Below, piece by piece: positions 17,244 through 25,737 of a stretch of 64,000 bases of DNA (positions are counted from its first letter, which is position 1; the number at the start of each line of letters is the position of its first letter). Made by a program: the position numbers and the translations under genes. The DNA is from Clostridium sp. AM49-4BH (GTDB lineage: Bacteria > Bacillota > Clostridia > Lachnospirales > Lachnospiraceae): contig NZ_QUFB01000002.1 in the NCBI RefSeq assembly GCF_003478335.1, forward strand, positions 62,001 through 126,000, given 5' to 3'. The notes beneath the pieces are model-generated. The model had not been told where the DNA came from. It worked only from the letters and a program-made list of their open reading frames with translations, and did not search any database.

Positions 17244-19037
17244 ATGTCAAAAGAAGTGATTACTTATATTAACGAGAATCTATATGGTATTTGGTTTTTG
17301 ATCGGTGCCGCATTAGTATTTTGGATGCAGGCCGGATTCGCAATGGTTGAGACAGGTTTTACAAGAGCAAAAAATGCAGGTAACATCATCATGAAAAACC
17401 TGATGGACTTCTGTATTGGAACCGTGACATTCATTTTGATCGGTGCATCATTGCTCTTGGGCGAGGATTTCCTGGGATTTATCGGAAAACCCGGCTTGGA
17501 TATTTTTACAGCTTACAAGGATTTTGATTACTCCGCATTTGTATTTAACTTAGTATTCTGTGCCACAACGGCAACGATCGTTTCCGGTGCAATGGCAGAG
17601 CGTACCAAGTTCTTATCTTACTGTGTATACTCTGCAGTAATCTCTGCTTTTATCTATCCGATCGAGGCACATTGGATCTGGGGTGGCGGTTGGCTGTCTC
17701 AGATAGGATTCCATGATTTTGCGGGATCTTGTGCGATCCATATGGTTGGTGGTATCTCAGCGCTGATCGGTGCTAAAATACTTGGACCTCGTATTGGAAA
17801 GTACAGTGTACGTACCGGTAAGCCGCATGCTATTCCGGGACATAATATTCCAATCGGTGCACTTGGTGTATTCATCCTGTGGTTAGGCTGGTATGGATTT
17901 AACGGTGCAGCAGCAACGTCATTAAGAGATTTAGGATCTATCTTCCTTACAACAACAATTTCTCCTGCAATTGCTACTGTAGTATGTATGATCTTTACTT
18001 GGATCAAATATGGCAGCCCGGATGTTTCTATGTGTTTGAATGCTTCTCTTGCAGGTTTGGTTGCGATCACTGCACCTTGTGATGTAACAGATGCAGCAGG
18101 TGCAGTAGTGATCGGTGCTGTAGCCGGATTGTTGGTAGTGTTTGGTGTATGGTTGTTAGATTATAAGTTGAAGATTGATGATCCGGTAGGTGCCGTAGCA
18201 GTACATATGATGAACGGTATCTGGGGTACATTTGCAACAGGTTTATTTGCAACTAAGTCAGCACCGGGCTTCCAGATTGCATTAGATAACGGTGCGATCA
18301 AATCACAGGGTCTTTTCTATGGCGGTGGATTTGGTCAGCTTGGATTACAGTGTTTGGGTATCCTTTCTGTAGCAGCTTGGACGGCAGTAACAATTTCTAT
18401 TGCTTTCTTAGTGATCAAAGCAACTCTTGGTCTTCGTGTTACACCGGAAGAAGAGCTTCGTGGTCTGGATGTTACAGAGCATGGCATGCCATCTTCCTAT
18501 GCAGACTTTATGCCAGCCGGCGATATGTTCTACTCTAGAGGAACATCTGCTGAGATGTTGAAGGGTGAGGTTCCGATCGACAAGGCAGTGGAGGTTGTCA
18601 AGGTGACAGGCCGCGAGCCGGTTATTCCACCGACAGCGACAGCTCCTGTCAGAAGTGCACAGGCAAAGGATTCCGATGCTCCAAAGATCACCAAGATCTC
18701 TATCGTATGTCAGCAGAGCAAGTTCGAGGATCTGAAGATTGCCATGAACAATATTGGTGTCAGCGGTATTACCGTAACACAGGTTCTTGGATGTGGAACA
18801 CAGAAGGGTATTACGACAAGATATCGTGGTGCAGAATTGGATGTTATCCTGTTGCCTAAGATGAAAGTTGAAGTTATCGTCAGTGCCGTTCCGGTAGAAG
18901 ATGTTATCGAAGCAGCCAGAAAGGCTCTTTACACCGGCAACATTGGCGATGGTAAGATCTTTGTATACGATGTTGAAAATGTCGTAAAGGTTCGTACCGG
19001 TGAGGCTGGATTTGATGCTTTGCAGGGCGAAAATTAA
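17244..19037 (+). CDS. amt: Ammonium channel fused to a PII (GlnK-like) regulatory domain
   Basis: The start at 17244 has AAGGAGG upstream, and Amt homology begins there. The open frame back to 17133 is not used. Residues 1-~420 are an Amt/Rh channel with about 11 helices; the twin pore histidines are in GSCAIHMVGG and AVAVHMMNG. A linker rich in Pro/Ala/Val leads to a full PII domain (about 481-597, bases 18684-19034) with the T-loop GTQKGITTRYRGAEL and the C-terminal signature TGNIGDGKIFV. The tyrosine that is uridylylated in enteric PII proteins is Leu532 here, although the other T-loop Tyr (YRGA) is kept. PII normally plugs Amt when nitrogen is plentiful, so the fusion probably gates itself. 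The length of 597 residues is far above the ~400-450 of plain Amt. Confidence 0.93.
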   Translation: MSKEVITYINENLYGIWFLIGAALVFWMQAGFAMVETGFTRAKNAGNIIMKNLMDFCIGTVTFILIGASLLLGEDFLGFIGKPGLDIFTAYKDFDYSAFVFNLVFCATTATIVSGAMAERTKFLSYCVYSAVISAFIYPIEAHWIWGGGWLSQIGFHDFAGSCAIHMVGGISALIGAKILGPRIGKYSVRTGKPHAIPGHNIPIGALGVFILWLGWYGFNGAAATSLRDLGSIFLTTTISPAIATVVCMIFTWIKYGSPDVSMCLNASLAGLVAITAPCDVTDAAGAVVIGAVAGLLVVFGVWLLDYKLKIDDPVGAVAVHMMNGIWGTFATGLFATKSAPGFQIALDNGAIKSQGLFYGGGFGQLGLQCLGILSVAAWTAVTISIAFLVIKATLGLRVTPEEELRGLDVTEHGMPSSYADFMPAGDMFYSRGTSAEMLKGEVPIDKAVEVVKVTGREPVIPPTATAPVRSAQAKDSDAPKITKISIVCQQSKFEDLKIAMNNIGVSGITVTQVLGCGTQKGITTRYRGAELDVILLPKMKVEVIVSAVPVEDVIEAARKALYTGNIGDGKIFVYDVENVVKVRTGEAGFDALQGEN

Positions 19038-19082
19038 TAAGATCTCATAAAAAGTTTTTCTCTAATATAATATATTGCAATA

Positions 19083-19117
19083 AAAAGGAGCTGTGCGCCG
19101 GGCGTACAGCTCCTTTT
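19083..19117 (+). terminator. Terminator after the Amt-PII gene
   Basis: AAAAGGAGCTGT and ACAGCTCCTTTT form a perfect stem around an 11-base GC-rich loop. The A-rich 5' arm means it could also act on the opposite strand. Confidence 0.85.
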
Positions 19118-19190
19118 CGGCTGAACAGGAAATTGTTGTTATCTGGTATGATGCCTTGTAAAACACAAGCTTTTCTCTTTTGGATCAGAA

Positions 19191-19235
19191 TCTTAATAAT
19201 TCTTAATAAACAAATGACAGGTTTTATTGTATAAT
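19191..19235 (+). promoter_or_regulatory. Tandem decamer and -10 box upstream of the response regulator
   Basis: TCTTAATAAT and TCTTAATAAA stand head to tail at 19191-19210, giving CTTAA-N5-CTTAA with a 10-base period. OmpR-family regulators usually bind two such direct half-sites on one face of the helix. A perfect TATAAT is at 19230-19235 with no good -35, as expected of an activator-dependent promoter. Autoregulation by the gene at 19306 is an inference. Confidence 0.45.
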
Positions 19236-19305
19236 GTCTTTAGCAAATTATTTGCATTTCAATAGAGTCTCAAAGATTGGGCCGGAAAGGTATGGTTAGG
19301 GAAGA

Positions 19306-20013
19306 ATGAAGAGAATATTAGTATGTGATGACGATCATGAAATTGTGCAGGCAATCTGCGTGTATTTAACAGATGCCGGATTTGAAATTGTGCAGGCATA
19401 TAGCGGTAAAGAAGCGTTACAGTGTGTGTTAGATCCTGATCAGCAGATCGATCTGATCATTATGGATGTGATGATGCCGGAAGTAAATGGAATTGAAGCG
19501 ACGAAGAAGATACGCGAATTATATAATATACCGATCATTATGTTGTCGGCAAAATCAGAAGATGAAGATAAGATCACAGGATTAAAGATCGGTGCGGATG
19601 ATTACATGACAAAGCCGTTTAATCCGGAAGAGTTGGTGGCACGTGTGGAATCTCAGCTTCGACGGATCGAGATGATACGCGAGGGCAAGAATAAGCGCAG
19701 TAATGTGATTCGGATCGGTGGATTAGAGGTAGACGAATCAGAGTCAGATGTTACGGTAGACGGTCGAAAGGTGCGTTTGACACCGATAGAGCATCGGATC
19801 CTTCTGTTTTTGGTACGCAATGCTGGAACGACCTACTCATCGACAGAATTATATGAAAATATTTGGGGAGAGATTCCGGTCGACACCAAAAATATTGTGG
19901 CTGTTCATATTCGTCATATACGTGAAAAGATTGAGATCGATCCCAAGAATCCACGTTATGTCAAAGTAGTGTGGGGACGTGGTTATAAGATTCAATCACA
20001 GACAGAGAATTGA
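19306..20013 (+). CDS. OmpR/PhoB-family response regulator
   Basis: The protein has 235 residues. The receiver domain (1-~118) has the acidic pair DDD near residue 8, the phosphoacceptor Asp in IIMDVMMPE (near 55) and the conserved Lys in TKPFNPEEL. A winged-helix DNA-binding domain (~135-232) ends with VWGRGYKI. It acts with the sensor kinase encoded 90 bases downstream. The stimulus is unknown. AGGGAAG precedes the ATG. Confidence 0.93.
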   Translation: MKRILVCDDDHEIVQAICVYLTDAGFEIVQAYSGKEALQCVLDPDQQIDLIIMDVMMPEVNGIEATKKIRELYNIPIIMLSAKSEDEDKITGLKIGADDYMTKPFNPEELVARVESQLRRIEMIREGKNKRSNVIRIGGLEVDESESDVTVDGRKVRLTPIEHRILLFLVRNAGTTYSSTELYENIWGEIPVDTKNIVAVHIRHIREKIEIDPKNPRYVKVVWGRGYKIQSQTEN

Positions 20014-20103
20014 TCACTGGTAATACGGTAGAAGGCTGTAGTGTCTTGGCACACGACGACCTGCAGTATGATTTACAATTGGTGTGCAGAAATGAGGTTC
20101 TAT

Positions 20104-22956
20104 ATGGGAAAATGGCGCGGGTCCCTAGCAGTACATATTATATTGCCACTTTTACTAGCGGTGGCGATCGGATTTTCGACGGTAGCCGGCATGATCATAG
20201 AGGGAACGAAAGAATATGCGAATGAAGGCGGTCAAAAGCAAGAAGATTTTTATGTTTCGCAAAAACAGGTCGAGCAGATGATGGATGGTTATCTGCGATT
20301 GTATGAGCAATATATGCAGATTGGAAGCGTTATAGCACCGGATGGCATGATCGATTATGATACGGTTTTGCTGACCTCTTTATCTTCTGGAGAGCATAAA
20401 CAATATACATTAAAAGAATTGTTACGACGGGCAAACAGTACCGGGCTTCATGCGAGCAGACTGCGTTCTTTTATGTCCGATTTTCAGGACAAGTGCGCCT
20501 CCGGAGTCAGTTATCCGATCGAGACACAGTATGCGCTGTCTGCAAGAGATAAGGTCATTGTTGATGATGGACAAGTCTACCAGTTTACGAATCATTCCGG
20601 AGTGGGCGTAAGAGAAAAGCAGATTGCGGATGCACTGAAATATGAGTCCAACATGGTGTTGGTAAATAGTCTGACCAAAGATTATGGAAAGCAGTATCAG
20701 AAAGATCTGGATATTGAGATTGGACATTTGAATACGATGCCAATACAGTTTCATGCCAGCAGTGTCTATGAAAAATATATTATTACCTATTATGAAAAAT
20801 ATGCGAAATGGTATTTTATTAATAAATTATTGAGATACGCCAAAGATGATCAGGGAAAATGGTCCAAAGAATATCTGGATTTTTACGAGCAATATGAAGC
20901 GTATACGGAAACAGAGGAAAAACGGTATAGCAAAAAAGAGTGTCAGAAACTGCTGGAACAGGAGATGGAAGACACGTATGCTCACATTCCGGACAACAAA
21001 ATGCCATGGTCAATGCACCGTATTCCGAGAACTATGGAAACGGCGACAGATTATGCAGTGTTTTTGGTAGAAACCTATCAGGAATTGCACTATATCTTTT
21101 CGGAGACCAATTTTGCATATGGCTATCAGGATTCTGCCGGTATGCTGTTGACGAATAATGAGAATTGGTGGAATCAAGTCGAACGCATGGTTACGGCAGG
21201 CAAAGTGGATAAGGCGACGGATAAGAGTAATGTATTGTTTGCTTATTATAATAACAGAGACTATAACGGACAGAGTAATCTGCCGGAGGATACGTTTGAA
21301 ATGTCCGGTAATATTCAGGAAAAGATCATGCAGATCGCACAAGAATATCAAGGTCGGTCTTATAGCATTGCAGTTGGATTGGATTTAAATGCAGTTCGTA
21401 ATAAAACGGTGGCGGATGTTTTTGAAACACAATATATCTGGTCTGACAAGCAGGCGTATTATGCACAAATCGGGCACAGTCTGTTAATGCCTGCTCTTGT
21501 TTTGACGCTGATTTTATTATTTGCTATGTGTTTATGTACAGGGCATCGGGCAGGATATAAAGAGATCGTATTACACAGTGTGGACAAGGTCTGGCTGGAA
21601 TTGCTTGCTCTATGTGTCCTGTTTTTGGTACAGATATATCACTGGATGCTGCAAATGTGGAACGGCTCTATGGCAAGGCTGGATTTTTTGATTGCGGCCA
21701 TTCTCTTTTGGGCAATGAATTGTCTGGCTGCAGAAATTTTTTTGAGTTTATTAAAACGAATGAAAGCGGGAAACTTTTTGGAGGGAAGTATTCTGTTTCT
21801 GTTTGTCCGTGAGATCATATTTGGAAAGCTGCATTTGGGACAGTTTCCGGGATTTGCCAAAAGATTGTTTTATGAATTGCCGATCGGGCAGAGATATTTG
21901 ACCTTGTTTTTACTGGAAGGATTGGCGCAGGGAGTATTGATTGTATATGTATTCCAATTTGTACAGAAATACCGAGGAGTAAAGACAGTCCTTATGGAGC
22001 GGAAAGGGATACTATGCCTTGTGGCTTATTTGGTGTTGCTGCTTCTCTTACTTGCAACACAGATTCATAATCTGCGCACGGAGCGGGCGGATCGCATTTT
22101 GCTGCGCGAGGTAGAGCAGATGTCAGAAGGAGATTTTTCAATGCACATCGTGGCACCAAGTGGAGCTTCTTACCGACAGACCAAACTGGTACAGTATTTG
22201 AATCGTGTTGGCATGCGCGTGGATGAGGCGGTTGAAAAAAGTGTGCGCAGCGAACGAATGAAAACAGAACTGATTGCCAATGTGTCACATGATATTAAGA
22301 CGCCGCTTACTTCTATTATAAATTATGTGGATCTGTTAGGCAGACAGAATCTTACCAATGAAACGGCGAAGGAATATATTGCAATCTTAGATCGCAAAAG
22401 TAAGCGCTTAAAAACATTGATCGAAGACTTGATCGAGGCATCAAAGGCATCCAGTGGTGCGATCGAATTAGAGATGGATGTCATTGATTTTGGCGAAATT
22501 GTAACGCAGACGAATGGTGAGTTCGAAGACTTGTTCCAAGAAAATAAATTGGAACTGGAGTGCGATATTCCAAATCATGAGCTGCTCTTTTTGGGAGACG
22601 GAAGAAGGGTATACCGTATTTTGGAAAATCTGTATATGAATACAAAAAAATATGCCATGCCGGGTACGCGTGTGTATGTTGCACTGCAGGAGCAGGAAGA
22701 AGGAATCGTGTTCTCTATGAAAAATGTGTCGGCGGCCAAGCTAAATATTACACCGGAAGAGCTTACGGAACGTTTCGTGCGTGGAGACAGTTCGCGTTCT
22801 ACAGAGGGCAGCGGTCTGGGGCTTTCTATCGCGAAGAGCCTGACGGAGCTGATGCAGGGAACGTTTCAGATCTTTTTGGATGGCGATCTGTTTCATGTGG
22901 AAGTTATGTTTCCGCATTATCAGGAGCAGCAGGAGAAAATGGAAAAGGAAGTATAA
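20104..22956 (+). CDS. Large membrane sensor histidine kinase
   Basis: I place the start at 20104 (MGKWRG), which has TGAGG upstream; the open frame begins at 20041. That gives 950 residues. One N-terminal helix is followed by an outside domain of about 420 residues. About six membrane helices follow (roughly residues 460-680). Then come a linker, the HisKA dimerisation domain with the phosphorylated His729 (NVSHDIKTPL), and an ATPase domain with the G2 box GSGLGLSIAK. The N-box is irregular (ENLYMNTKKYA rather than the usual NLLxNAxKY), but the Asn is kept. It is paired with the regulator just upstream. The ligand is unknown; the outside domain has no motif I recognise. Confidence 0.88.
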   Translation: MGKWRGSLAVHIILPLLLAVAIGFSTVAGMIIEGTKEYANEGGQKQEDFYVSQKQVEQMMDGYLRLYEQYMQIGSVIAPDGMIDYDTVLLTSLSSGEHKQYTLKELLRRANSTGLHASRLRSFMSDFQDKCASGVSYPIETQYALSARDKVIVDDGQVYQFTNHSGVGVREKQIADALKYESNMVLVNSLTKDYGKQYQKDLDIEIGHLNTMPIQFHASSVYEKYIITYYEKYAKWYFINKLLRYAKDDQGKWSKEYLDFYEQYEAYTETEEKRYSKKECQKLLEQEMEDTYAHIPDNKMPWSMHRIPRTMETATDYAVFLVETYQELHYIFSETNFAYGYQDSAGMLLTNNENWWNQVERMVTAGKVDKATDKSNVLFAYYNNRDYNGQSNLPEDTFEMSGNIQEKIMQIAQEYQGRSYSIAVGLDLNAVRNKTVADVFETQYIWSDKQAYYAQIGHSLLMPALVLTLILLFAMCLCTGHRAGYKEIVLHSVDKVWLELLALCVLFLVQIYHWMLQMWNGSMARLDFLIAAILFWAMNCLAAEIFLSLLKRMKAGNFLEGSILFLFVREIIFGKLHLGQFPGFAKRLFYELPIGQRYLTLFLLEGLAQGVLIVYVFQFVQKYRGVKTVLMERKGILCLVAYLVLLLLLLATQIHNLRTERADRILLREVEQMSEGDFSMHIVAPSGASYRQTKLVQYLNRVGMRVDEAVEKSVRSERMKTELIANVSHDIKTPLTSIINYVDLLGRQNLTNETAKEYIAILDRKSKRLKTLIEDLIEASKASSGAIELEMDVIDFGEIVTQTNGEFEDLFQENKLELECDIPNHELLFLGDGRRVYRILENLYMNTKKYAMPGTRVYVALQEQEEGIVFSMKNVSAAKLNITPEELTERFVRGDSSRSTEGSGLGLSIAKSLTELMQGTFQIFLDGDLFHVEVMFPHYQEQQEKMEKEV

Positions 22957-23017
22957 TATTATCACTGCGCCGGGATCGATATCATTCTTCATGAAATAGA
23001 AGCGGTTTTTAGCGGCT

Positions 23018-23046
23018 TTGACGGACAATGTAATATATGGTATAGT
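23018..23046 (+). promoter_or_regulatory. Likely promoter for miaB
   Basis: TTGACG (23018-23023) and TATAGT (23041-23046) are separated by exactly 17 bases, 42 bases before the miaB ATG. Confidence 0.7.
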
Positions 23047-23087
23047 AAAATGATTAGAGAATTTTTCAAGATAGGAGCAGCTAACTT

Positions 23088-24554
23088 ATGGAACACTATA
23101 CCAATATAAATGCTATGGTGCAGGCGGCAGACCTTACATTGCCGCCACCGGAAAAAGAACCGGACAGACAGTATTATTTTATAAAAAAACTGCAGCAGCA
23201 TATTGCGCAGAAAGAGCAGGAAAAAGGGCGAAAGCTCACATGCAATATTAAAACATTTGGATGTCAGATGAACGCCAGAGATTCGGAAAAGATCCTAGGT
23301 ATTCTTCAGACGATCGGATATGAGGAGACGGATAGTGAACAGGCAGATCTGGTGCTGTATAATACCTGTACCGTTCGTGAAAATGCAAATCTTAAGGTAT
23401 ATGGAAGGCTAGGGCAGTTAAAACGTTACAAGTCCAAAAATCCGGACATGCTGACGATCCTTTGCGGCTGCATGATGCAGGAGCCGGAAGTTATTGAGCG
23501 CATAAAGAAGAGTTATCGCAATGTAGATATTATTTTTGGCACGCATAATATATTTAAGTTGGCAGAATTGCTGGCAATGCGACTGTTTGATCAGGATGCC
23601 AAGAGAATGATCATTGATATTTGGAAAGATACAACGGAGATCGTGGAAGAATTGCCAAATTCCCGTAAGTATTCTTTTAAGGGCGGCGTTAATATTATGT
23701 TTGGATGCAATAATTTTTGCAGTTACTGTATTGTGCCGTATGTACGTGGACGTGAGCGCAGCCGCGAACCGGAAGATATTATCGAAGAGATCAAAGGTAT
23801 GGTAGCGGATGGCGTTGTTGAGGTGATGTTACTGGGACAAAATGTAAATTCTTACGGTAAGACGTTAGAGCATCCGATCAGTTTTGCACAGTTATTGCGT
23901 CAGGTAGAGCAGATCGAAGGGCTGGAGCGGATCCGTTTTATGACTTCACATCCGAAGGATCTGTCAGATGAGCTGATCGAGGTGATGTCGCAGTCTGATA
24001 AAATATGCAAACATCTACATTTGCCACTGCAGTCCGGAAGCAGCCGTCTGCTAAAGATCATGAATCGTCATTATACCAAGGAAAGCTATTTGGAACTGGT
24101 AGATAAGATCCGGGCCAAAAATCCGGACATTGCCCTTACGACAGATATTATTGTGGGATTCCCGGGAGAGACAGAAGAAGATTTTGCAGATACGATGGAT
24201 GTTGTGGAAAAGGTTCAGTATGATAGCGCTTTTACGTTTATATATAGTAAACGCACCGGAACTCCTGCTGCCGCTATGGAGGATCAGGTGCCGGAAGAAG
24301 TGGTTAAAGAACGTTTCGATCGTTTGTTAGAACGAGTTCAGCAGATTGCCGCAGTACATGCAGGCAAAGATGTCGGCAAAGTTGTGGAGGTATTGGTTGA
24401 AGAACAGAATGGACAGGATGCATCTCTTATGACAGGGCGCACCAGTCAAAATTATGTCGTGCATTTTCCGGGAGAAACTTGCTTGATCGGCAAGATCATT
24501 CCGGTGAAATTAATTGAAAGCAAAGGCTTTTATTATATGGGAGAACAAGCGTAA
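23088..24554 (+). CDS. miaB: tRNA-2-methylthio-N6-dimethylallyladenosine synthase
   Basis: This radical-SAM enzyme methylthiolates isopentenyl-A37 in tRNAs that read UNN codons. The length is 488 residues with an N-terminal extension of about 60. The MTTase domain has the first cluster cysteines in FGCQMNARDSE, NTCTVRENA and CGCMMQE. The radical-SAM cluster is CNNFCSYC, and a TRAM domain closes the C-terminus. NTCTVRENA and the length set it apart from RimO at 32381. AGGAG precedes the start. Confidence 0.95.
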   Translation: MEHYTNINAMVQAADLTLPPPEKEPDRQYYFIKKLQQHIAQKEQEKGRKLTCNIKTFGCQMNARDSEKILGILQTIGYEETDSEQADLVLYNTCTVRENANLKVYGRLGQLKRYKSKNPDMLTILCGCMMQEPEVIERIKKSYRNVDIIFGTHNIFKLAELLAMRLFDQDAKRMIIDIWKDTTEIVEELPNSRKYSFKGGVNIMFGCNNFCSYCIVPYVRGRERSREPEDIIEEIKGMVADGVVEVMLLGQNVNSYGKTLEHPISFAQLLRQVEQIEGLERIRFMTSHPKDLSDELIEVMSQSDKICKHLHLPLQSGSSRLLKIMNRHYTKESYLELVDKIRAKNPDIALTTDIIVGFPGETEEDFADTMDVVEKVQYDSAFTFIYSKRTGTPAAAMEDQVPEEVVKERFDRLLERVQQIAAVHAGKDVGKVVEVLVEEQNGQDASLMTGRTSQNYVVHFPGETCLIGKIIPVKLIESKGFYYMGEQA

Positions 24555-24604
24555 TATCGATGGCGGTCAGAAAAAGGCGCAGCACTTGAAAAAGGGGGAT
24601 TTCC

Positions 24605-25645
24605 ATGGCACAGACAAAAAGTTTACGGCAGAAGCAGGAAGAGCGGGAACATCAAATATTAGGTCCGTTTGCATCTTATGCAGATGAGTCCGGAGGTCGC
24701 GACCACGAGGAGCCGCAGTGTGATATCCGAACGGATTTTCAGCGTGATCGTGACCGTATTTTGCACTGTAAGGCATTTCGCCGTTTGAAACAGAAAACAC
24801 AGGTCTTTTTGGCTCCGGAGGGAGATCATTATCGTACCCGTTTAACGCATACGTTGGAAGTGGCGCAAAATGCGCGGACGATCGCACGTGCGCTGCTTTT
24901 GAACGAAGATCTGACAGAGGCGATCGCACTTGGTCATGATCTTGGACACACGCCTTTTGGTCACGCCGGAGAGCGTGCACTGAACCGCATCTCTGAGGAA
25001 TATGGCGGTTTTCATCACAATGAGCAGAGTGTTCGCGTGGTGGAACGGCTGGAAAAAGATGGCAAAGGCTTAAATCTGACGGCAGAAGTACGAGATGGAA
25101 TCCTCAACCATCAGACAAGTCTGATGCCTATGACATTGGAGGGAAAGATTGTTCGCCTATCGGACAAGATTGCGTATATCAATTCGGATATAGATGATGC
25201 GATCCGAGCCGGTATCATTCGGGAGGAGGAGATTCCAAAAGAATTGACAGATGTTTTGGGGGATACGACCAACAGTCGCCTGAATACGTTGGTGCATGAC
25301 ATCGTACATAACAGCGAGGGGAAGAATGAGATATGCATGTCATCTGACGTTGAGAAAGCAATGTTTGCATTACGCAAGTTCCTATTTGCTAATGTATATA
25401 CCAATCCGATCGCCAAGGGCGAAGAGCGCAAAGTTGTACATATGATCGAGCAATTATATGAATATTTTATTCATCATTCTGACAAATTACCGGAAGAATT
25501 TTTGGAATTGATCAGGCAAGGGGAAACAACGCAACGTACGGTCTGTGATTTTATTGCGTGCATGAGTGATCGGTATTCAGTAAACCTATATAAAGAGATC
25601 ATGATACCGAAGTCCTGGTCGGTTCGTGGTGTGGAACACCGATAA
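24605..25645 (+). CDS. dgt: dGTPase-like HD-domain triphosphohydrolase
   Basis: The 346-residue protein belongs to the deoxyguanosinetriphosphate triphosphohydrolase-like group. The HD motif residues are clear: RLTHTLEV, then LGHDLGHTPFGHAGE, then FHHNEQS. Family members cleave dNTPs to deoxynucleoside and triphosphate. The short form found here in Firmicutes typically sits before dnaG, as it does here. Its substrate range is not shown by sequence. A G-rich ribosome site precedes the ATG. Confidence 0.9.
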   Translation: MAQTKSLRQKQEEREHQILGPFASYADESGGRDHEEPQCDIRTDFQRDRDRILHCKAFRRLKQKTQVFLAPEGDHYRTRLTHTLEVAQNARTIARALLLNEDLTEAIALGHDLGHTPFGHAGERALNRISEEYGGFHHNEQSVRVVERLEKDGKGLNLTAEVRDGILNHQTSLMPMTLEGKIVRLSDKIAYINSDIDDAIRAGIIREEEIPKELTDVLGDTTNSRLNTLVHDIVHNSEGKNEICMSSDVEKAMFALRKFLFANVYTNPIAKGEERKVVHMIEQLYEYFIHHSDKLPEEFLELIRQGETTQRTVCDFIACMSDRYSVNLYKEIMIPKSWSVRGVEHR

Positions 25646-25737
25646 AGAAAAATATATTTTGCCTGCAAAAAAGGAAATGGGAAAAAGACGTCGAATAACC
25701 CAAATAGAGTGTTTGATTTCGGAAAGGAGGAAACGGT

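Noticed and set aside
20010..20225. 71-residue frame between response regulator and kinase
   Set aside because: It overlaps the kinase N-terminus in another frame and has no protein-like features.
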